The notes under the pieces are model-generated. The model searched no databases. It had not been told where the DNA came from and saw nothing but the letters and a program-made list of their open reading frames with translations. Of a stretch of 64,000 nucleotides of DNA, positions 59,801 through 64,000 are shown one piece after another. The position numbers and the translations under genes were made by a program. Each line of letters begins with the position of its first letter. Within the stretch, counting starts at the first letter, position 1. Location of the stretch: contig JAWXCE010000022.1 in NCBI GenBank assembly GCA_034440495.1, positions 1 to 64,000 on the forward strand, in the 5' to 3' direction. The DNA is from JAWXCE01 sp034440495. GTDB taxonomy: Bacteria; Pseudomonadota; Alphaproteobacteria; Rhizobiales; Rhodomicrobiaceae.

Positions 59801-60791
59801 TTTTAGCGGACAGGGAGCAACCCCTCGCGGCATGATCTCAAACTTGTCCGGCAAAGGCAGCCTGCGATTTGGGCAGGGCGTGCTGTACAAGTTCTCGCCC
59901 GGCGCGCCAGAGCGGCTGGCCCGAGAGTTTCTCGAAAGCAAGGAGTCGGCAAAAGCGGGTTTCGAAAAAACACTTACCGCTTATATCCGTCAGGGTGAGT
60001 TCGGCTATAGGCGCCTGCGTGCCCCGTTTGTCATCAAAAACGGATTACTGAAAGTGCGTCGCGCATCGTTTCGCGGGTCGGACTACGCGATTAGGTCGGA
60101 GATTGACGTCGATCTGCCAAGCTTGCGCGCCGACTCCGAGTGGAGTTTGGGCGTAAGGTCAGGCCGCAAACAAGCTGAAACGCCTACGGTCAAAGCGATT
60201 TTTGCAGGGCCGCTGGCTGAGTTGAGCACGCTGAAACTCAGCATTGAAATGAATGAGTTCGAGCGATTCCTCACCGTCCGCCGGATGGAGAGGGATTTGG
60301 AGAACCTCGACTGGTTGAACCAATACGGCCGCACTCCGCCGCCTGAAGCGGCCCCGCAGCCCCCTGGCCCGCGCATCGAAAATCGCAAATCACCGCCATT
60401 CGCGGGGCAACCACCCGGTAGTCAAGCAGTTGAGCGCCAGCCGTTGCCGCCGCTACCGGATGCGCCTCCGCCGCGCGCCGCAGATGTGCAAAGCTGGAAA
60501 CCGACGCCGCAAAGCGATGCGGGCAGTCCGGTCATTCAGGAAAAGTCGCCTGGGGCATTTGAAGCAAAAATCCGTTCAGCGATCACCAATCCGCCTCTCC
60601 CCTCGACTGAGCTGCCCACCCCGTCGGAAGTGCGGCAACCGCAATCTGCGCCCGCTGACGCACAGCCCGCACCGTATCAGCCCTCAAACACTCAACAGGG
60701 CAATGACGCCTCGCAAGCGGCTCAGACCGCCCCGCCGAAGCCGAAGCGGTCTTTCAACTCGAACGAGCCATTTAATCCCTTTAGCCGCTGA
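56877..60791 (+). CDS. Large AsmA-family membrane-anchored protein
   Basis: This 1304-residue protein has one N-terminal membrane helix (residues 2-24, LATLATLVILVLGGAFAVPYLV) then the AsmA opening YLVDWNDYRDVFQAQASRL and GRNVDVRGDVSLTILPVPQI. The long body is beta-rich with repeating AsmA-like segments, and an AsmA C-terminal domain (KGSLRFGQGVLYKFSPGAPE, about residue 1000). The last 150 residues are rich in Pro, Gln and Ala and probably disordered. AsmA-like proteins (relatives TamB, YhdP) bridge the periplasm and are thought to carry phospholipids to the outer membrane. It starts with TTG at 56877, six bases after GGAGG. Confidence 0.85.
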   Translation: MGAVLATLATLVILVLGGAFAVPYLVDWNDYRDVFQAQASRLMGRNVDVRGDVSLTILPVPQIAFQNVRIADETGGFDAAIAEVQSFDMMLSLPALLTGAVEASSISLVKPVLRLSIDQNGQGNWRNLGMRDNGQIGPRAVALNGVAIKDGVIEITEADSGSIWRATSITGTFAADSLQGPFKFNGAAMFGGLKHDVRFGAAKYADGKLNTKVSAQSAGGAQYAFDGALSGLDDKPQYSGGVSLKSAVGSNLGYEAKARANLSLAGLEFTDLTLTVADNVRPQTVTGTASITRGAQPTFNVQMAGDWFNADPFLSAGSNETLPEALNSGLRSFREAIGGAAEGRLRLSVAQLMLRGDDLRDVSLDINHSASGLDITSLRALAPGDSDIRLSGRVNAASEAANFEGAGEISGSSLSRFLKWSGGFKDDANPALAKNFALKGKVSLNGHEFRIGEAAGELGSSALTGHLQYAFADRGALSLSIESDRLDLREVISGDLNLSELAGGASKDTDVDPQNGITLQSMLVRFQAFNSAKIKIRAGVLEFDDQDVKDVLADISAGGDSLTITALQFATGDGLRMKATGKLQSLQSAPEGEIKLSIDAAGENGVWSLARAAGLRNNADNSDARASMLVPLKIAGSLKARGAADAIDFKLDGLASDSPFSVEGRFQGENSSSWRGDVTVDAWISNADGGKLLAQILPGSQGRAKLASTEQGTLSIIASGRLNETLQSKVTLRTANLKGAFSGQASLMKTPWEASGNVRIESANAATSGMMSQLLLGRPVISEAFSAQADTLKTENTYTLSGLALDIGGAVASGSAKVVIVDGAPLISASLETDRAATPDLFAMLLDTSTLSPAVISTTSDTIWPDAPFSPALFEGVRHSLSLKSRRLELGAGLTLEQAELIAALERGALVVSKLEGDTLGGRFSAQGSLKHERGRFALNGKAGLRDARLEALLATSGGSGAPPLASGAVSLDARFSGQGATPRGMISNLSGKGSLRFGQGVLYKFSPGAPERLAREFLESKESAKAGFEKTLTAYIRQGEFGYRRLRAPFVIKNGLLKVRRASFRGSDYAIRSEIDVDLPSLRADSEWSLGVRSGRKQAETPTVKAIFAGPLAELSTLKLSIEMNEFERFLTVRRMERDLENLDWLNQYGRTPPPEAAPQPPGPRIENRKSPPFAGQPPGSQAVERQPLPPLPDAPPPRAADVQSWKPTPQSDAGSPVIQEKSPGAFEAKIRSAITNPPLPSTELPTPSEVRQPQSAPADAQPAPYQPSNTQQGNDASQAAQTAPPKPKRSFNSNEPFNPFSR

Positions 60792-60806
60792 CCTGAAGTT
60801 CAGCTT

Positions 60807-61787
60807 TTAGCCTTGGGCGATGCCCATAGCGGACGCCTTGCTCAACAGCGCCTCGGCCATGCGAATCGACGCGATGTCTATCAGGCGGCCGTCCAGCGAC
60901 ACCGCGCCCTTACCAGCCTTCGCCGCGTCCGCCATGGCTTCGACGATTCTGCGGGCTTTCGTCACCTCGGCATCGGATGGCGTGAACACCTTATTCGCCA
61001 GTTCGATCTGGCTGGGGTGGATCGCCCATTTGCCTTCGAAGCCGAGCGCGGCCGCGCGCCGCGCCGCCGATGTGTAGCCATCCGGGTCGCCGAAATCGCC
61101 AAACGGGCCGTCGATGGGGCGCAGTCCATAGGCGCGGCACGCGACCATCATGCGGGCCTGGGCGAACAGCCACGGGTCCTGCCAGTGGGTCTGGCGATTG
61201 CCGTCCGCGTCCTTGTCGGTCAGCACGCTGTAGTCAACATTGACGCCGCCGATGACGGTTGAACGCGCGCGGGTGGACGCCGCATAATCCGCCACGCCGA
61301 ACGACATCGCCTCCAGACGCCTCGATGACTGCGCGATGGCATCCACGTTCGCCATGCCCAGCGCGGTCTCGATAAGCACTTCGAAGCCGATGCGCTTGTC
61401 GCGCTTCTTGGCCTGCTCGATCTGGGTGACCAGCATATCGACCGCGTACACATCCGCCGCCACGCCCGCTTTGGGGATCAGGATCATGTCGAGGCGCGGG
61501 CAGTTCTCCACCACATCCACCACGTCGCGATACATGTAGTGGGTATCTAGGCCGTTGATGCGCAGCATCATCGTCTTGCTGCCCCAATTCACATCATTCA
61601 GCGCCTGCACGATATTCTTGCGCGCCTGCTCCTTGTCGTCCGGCGCCACCGCGTCTTCCAGATCGAGGAAAATAATGTCGGCGGCGGACGCTGCAGCCTT
61701 CTCGAACATGCCGATGTTCGACCCCGGCACGGCCAGCTCGGAACGGTGCAGGCGCGGCGTCGCCTGCTCGATGATGGTGAAGCTCAT
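60807..61787 (-). CDS. mcl: L-malyl-CoA/beta-methylmalyl-CoA lyase
   Basis: Mcl splits malyl-CoA into glyoxylate and acetyl-CoA, a step of the serine cycle and the ethylmalonyl-CoA pathway. The 326-residue TIM-barrel protein belongs to the HpcH/HpaI-citrate lyase beta family. Marks are RSELAVPGSNIGMFEKAAAS, IIFLDLEDAVAPDDKEQARK, MILIPKAGVAADVYAVD, IGFEVLIETALGM, FGVADYAASTRAR and GFEGKWAIHPSQIELAN. Length and N-terminus fit MclA of methylotrophs better than CitE. It lies downstream of ppc on the same strand, as in serine-cycle operons, with a palindromic repeat between. Confidence 0.92.
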   Translation of the reverse strand: MSFTIIEQATPRLHRSELAVPGSNIGMFEKAAASAADIIFLDLEDAVAPDDKEQARKNIVQALNDVNWGSKTMMLRINGLDTHYMYRDVVDVVENCPRLDMILIPKAGVAADVYAVDMLVTQIEQAKKRDKRIGFEVLIETALGMANVDAIAQSSRRLEAMSFGVADYAASTRARSTVIGGVNVDYSVLTDKDADGNRQTHWQDPWLFAQARMMVACRAYGLRPIDGPFGDFGDPDGYTSAARRAAALGFEGKWAIHPSQIELANKVFTPSDAEVTKARRIVEAMADAAKAGKGAVSLDGRLIDIASIRMAEALLSKASAMGIAQG

Positions 61788-61817
61788 GATTCGTTCTCCG
61801 TTTTTGATTCTACATAC

Positions 61818-61908
61818 TTGTCATGGCCGGGCTTGACCCGGCCATCTATAATTTATGAACCCTGTCGTGCGGCTTTCTGGATGGCCGCCTTAACGGCGGC
61901 CATGACAA
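61818..61908. repeat. Palindromic double-hairpin repeat between ppc and mcl
   Basis: The ends TTGTCATGGCC (61818-61828) and GGCCATGACAA (61898-61908) are exact reverse complements. Inside are two perfect hairpins: ATGGCCGGG/CCCGGCCAT (61823-61845, loop CTTGA) and ATGGCCGCC/GGCGGCCAT (61881-61903, loop TTAAC). This is the layout of the intergenic mosaic and REP-like elements of rhizobial genomes. It may weaken read-through from ppc into mcl. Confidence 0.85.
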
Positions 61909-61944
61909 CAAAACCAGCCACGCCTCGTGCCTTACAGTTAGTAT

Positions 61945-64000
61945 TTAACCCACAGCGCCAAGCCCGCCAGCGATGCAGTTGATAGACAATAGCAGGTTGG
62001 ATTTAAACGCTTCCTTCGCCTGGCCGTGCTCGACCACCCGGAAACTACGCAACAACTCAACCTGCTGGCGGTTCACCTGGTTGATGATGGGCAGCCGCGC
62101 GGCGATGCGCTCGCGGTAGACCGGAAAGCGCTCGCTGATGTCTTTTTCGCCCGTCAGCCTGATGACCATCTCTACGGTCAACGCAAACTCCGCTTTCACC
62201 AGGGTGAAAATCGCCTCGCGCGCTCCGGCGTCCGGCACCAGCCCCGCATATTGGCGGGCGATATCGAGATCGACGAGCAATAGCGTTTTCTCCACCTCGT
62301 CGATGATGAGGCGGAAGATACGACAATCTTCATACATGCGCTTGAGCAGCAAGGCGCCGCGCTCGCCCCGTACATCGACAAAATTGCGGATGCCGCTACC
62401 TACGCCGTACCAGCCGGTGATCGCGTGCCGGTTCTGCGACCACGCAAACACCCACGGAATTGCCCGCAAATCGGCAAGGGTCGCGGCGCCGAAGCGCTTC
62501 GCGGGGCGCGAGCCTATGTTCAGAAGGGAGATTTCCTCAAGTGGACTGGCGGCTTGTAGATATAAAAGCAGGTTGGGGTGGTTGACAAGGCCCGCATATG
62601 CAGCCTGCGCAGCGCCAGACATAGCCTCTAAAGCCTCGTCAAACTCCGCGCGGCGCTGGCCGGAGGGATCGCTGCTGGAGGTGAGCGCGTGTTCCAGCAC
62701 GCTGGACGCCAGCGTTTCCATCTGAAACGCAGCAGTGCCTTTGTTAGCGTATTTGAACGAAACGACCTCGCCCTGCTCGGTCGTGCGAAAAGCGCCGTTG
62801 ATGGAGCCAGCCGGTTGCGCGGCGATGGCGCGGCCCGTTGGCGCGCCGCCCCGGCTCACCGATCCGCCCCGGCCATGGAAAAACGCGATAGGCACGCCCG
62901 CTTCCTCGCCCGTCTCGGTCAGCTTTTTTTGCGCTTTTGCCAATTCCCAGTTGGAGGCGAAAAAGCCGCCGTCCTTGTTCGAATCCGAATAGCCGATCAT
63001 GACTTCCTGGACGCCGCCGCTGCCCCGCGCACTGCGTTTCACCATCGGCATGGCGAGCAACTCGCGCATGATGGCGGGCGCCGCGCGCAGGTCGGGGATT
63101 GTCTCGAACAGCGGCACGATGGGCAATGTGCAGGTTTCAACGCCCGCCGCGTCGGAAAACAGCCCAGCCTCCTTGGCAAGCAGATAGGCGCCGAGCACAT
63201 CCGCCGCGGAACTGGTCATGGAGAGGATGAAGCTGCCGAACGCCTCACGGTCGAGCGCGCCGCGCATGTCGCGCACCAGGCGGAAAAGCCCGAGCGTTTC
63301 CTCCGCTTCGGGCGTCAACCCTGAGAGTGTGCGTTCGCCTGCGCGCGGCTGGGCTAGCTCCGCAATGATCCACGCCTTCCACTCGGCGCTTTCGCGCGCC
63401 GGCGGTTCGCCTCCCTCATGCGTTGCGCGCCAGAGCGATTGCAGGGTTTGCGTTAGCCGCGTCGTGTTCTCTCGCAGATCGAGCCGCACCGTGGAGAAAC
63501 GGAAAATCTCCGCCGCCCAACGCAACGGGCGGACTTGCCGCGCGGCGAGGTCGGCGCAACCGCTCACCGCGAGCGCGTCCTCCAGCAGCCGCAAATCGCC
63601 GATGAGTTCATTGGCGCTGGGGTAGCCTTCATTTCCGCTCGACGTAGCGCGCGCGGTGCGGGTGATGGTGGCGTCAAGTTTGAGTAGCACGCAGGCGAGA
63701 AACTGGCGGTACGGCTCACCCGGATTGCGCTGCGCGATCATCAGACCTTCGCCGCTCGCCTCCAGGTCTTGCGCCAGCGCCTCCTGGAATGCCTTTGGCG
63801 CGGGCAGCGCCTGCTCGGTGATCGACAGGGTTTGCATCAACTGGACGACCCGCTGGCGGTAATGGTGCAGGCTGGCGAGCGCGTTTTCCTTCAGCGCCGC
63901 GCGCGTGACGAGGTTGGTGACGAACGGATTGCCGTCGCGGTCGCCACCGATCCATGAGCCGAACTGGAAAATCGGCGTCACGGCGAAGCGCTCGCCCGGA
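61945..64000 (-). CDS. ppc: Phosphoenolpyruvate carboxylase (partial, N-terminus outside the window)
   Basis: Ppc adds bicarbonate to phosphoenolpyruvate to give oxaloacetate. The window holds the last 684 or so codons; the frame stays open to the right edge. Family marks are FGSWIGGDRDGNPFVTNLVT near the edge, EVMIGYSDSNKDGGFFASNW, the catalytic FFHGRGGSVSRGGAPTG, RATEQGE-like FRTTEQGEVVSFKYAN, and RAIPWVFAWSQNRHAITGWYG. The C-terminus ends SINCIAGGLGAVG; the usual closing NTG is replaced by GAVG. It lies upstream of mcl on the same strand, suggesting a shared role in glyoxylate/C1 assimilation. Confidence 0.95.
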   Translation of the reverse strand, partial: PGERFAVTPIFQFGSWIGGDRDGNPFVTNLVTRAALKENALASLHHYRQRVVQLMQTLSITEQALPAPKAFQEALAQDLEASGEGLMIAQRNPGEPYRQFLACVLLKLDATITRTARATSSGNEGYPSANELIGDLRLLEDALAVSGCADLAARQVRPLRWAAEIFRFSTVRLDLRENTTRLTQTLQSLWRATHEGGEPPARESAEWKAWIIAELAQPRAGERTLSGLTPEAEETLGLFRLVRDMRGALDREAFGSFILSMTSSAADVLGAYLLAKEAGLFSDAAGVETCTLPIVPLFETIPDLRAAPAIMRELLAMPMVKRSARGSGGVQEVMIGYSDSNKDGGFFASNWELAKAQKKLTETGEEAGVPIAFFHGRGGSVSRGGAPTGRAIAAQPAGSINGAFRTTEQGEVVSFKYANKGTAAFQMETLASSVLEHALTSSSDPSGQRRAEFDEALEAMSGAAQAAYAGLVNHPNLLLYLQAASPLEEISLLNIGSRPAKRFGAATLADLRAIPWVFAWSQNRHAITGWYGVGSGIRNFVDVRGERGALLLKRMYEDCRIFRLIIDEVEKTLLLVDLDIARQYAGLVPDAGAREAIFTLVKAEFALTVEMVIRLTGEKDISERFPVYRERIAARLPIINQVNRQQVELLRSFRVVEHGQAKEAFKSNLLLSINCIAGGLGAVG

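Noticed and set aside
1..64000. CRISPR arrays, rRNA genes, intact insertion sequences, integrases or prophage genes
   Set aside because: I looked for regularly spaced repeats, rRNA segments, transposase and integrase motifs and saw none.

Overview
The window reads as a chromosomal segment of an alphaproteobacterium, most probably of the Hyphomicrobiales (Rhizobiales) type. The evidence is the set of protein families (a Bpt-type leucyltransferase, an Omp25-like porin, an IalB-family protein, a DUF1127 protein, an alphaproteobacterial FtsZ tail and alphaproteobacterial-style UvrD), a moderately high GC content, and a ppc-mcl pair (PEP carboxylase plus malyl-CoA lyase) arranged as in serine-cycle methylotrophs. 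The pair suggests, but does not prove, C1 or C2 assimilation. A glycolate oxidase operon (glcDEF) at the other end fits the same glyoxylate-centred carbon metabolism.

Layout. 1-7.4 kb: a TetR regulator divergent from a cupin gene that runs off the edge, with two matching palindromes between them; a cytochrome c and a LutA-like Fe-S protein; a LysR regulator divergent from glcDEF. 7.5-16 kb: bpt, a broken DUF3140 gene behind a stress-type flavin-binding protein, tRNA-Lys(CTT), leuA with a short upstream ORF, phzF, small secreted proteins and two outer-membrane proteins. 16-19 kb: parC and a vapBC pair with a frameshifted toxin. 19.4-37.9 kb: a cell-division and cell-wall (dcw) cluster in the order murEF (one fused gene), mraY, murD, ftsW, murG, murC, murB, a DNA methyltransferase, ddl, ftsQ, ftsA, ftsZ, lpxC. 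The usual upstream genes (mraZ, rsmH, ftsL, ftsI) are absent. 38-43 kb: bamD, recN, ligA. 43-52 kb: ialB, a peptide-binding protein, a degenerate adenylate-forming enzyme, a SemiSWEET, aminopeptidase P, a DUF1127 protein, prmA and a DUF3754 membrane protein. 52.4-56.7 kb: uvrD surrounded by gene debris. 56.9-64 kb: a large AsmA-like protein, mcl and the partial ppc.

Three things stand out. First, a solitary adenine DNA methyltransferase carrying a C-terminal Mrr-like nuclease domain sits inside the dcw operon. It starts 4 bp after murB and its stop codon overlaps the ddl start, so it appears co-translated with cell-wall synthesis genes. Its central target-recognition region is visibly AT-richer than its ends, and a palindromic repeat at the join has given MurB a new C-terminus. 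Second, all three toxin-antitoxin pairs in the window keep an intact antitoxin while the toxin is broken by small indels. Third, the 3' end of uvrD is duplicated on both sides of an AT-rich remnant of a SIR2-like gene, which looks like the scar of a former island integrated at the end of uvrD.

Many long open frames antisense to GC-rich genes were judged to be shadows and left out. All family calls are made by eye from motifs and length; no database search was possible.
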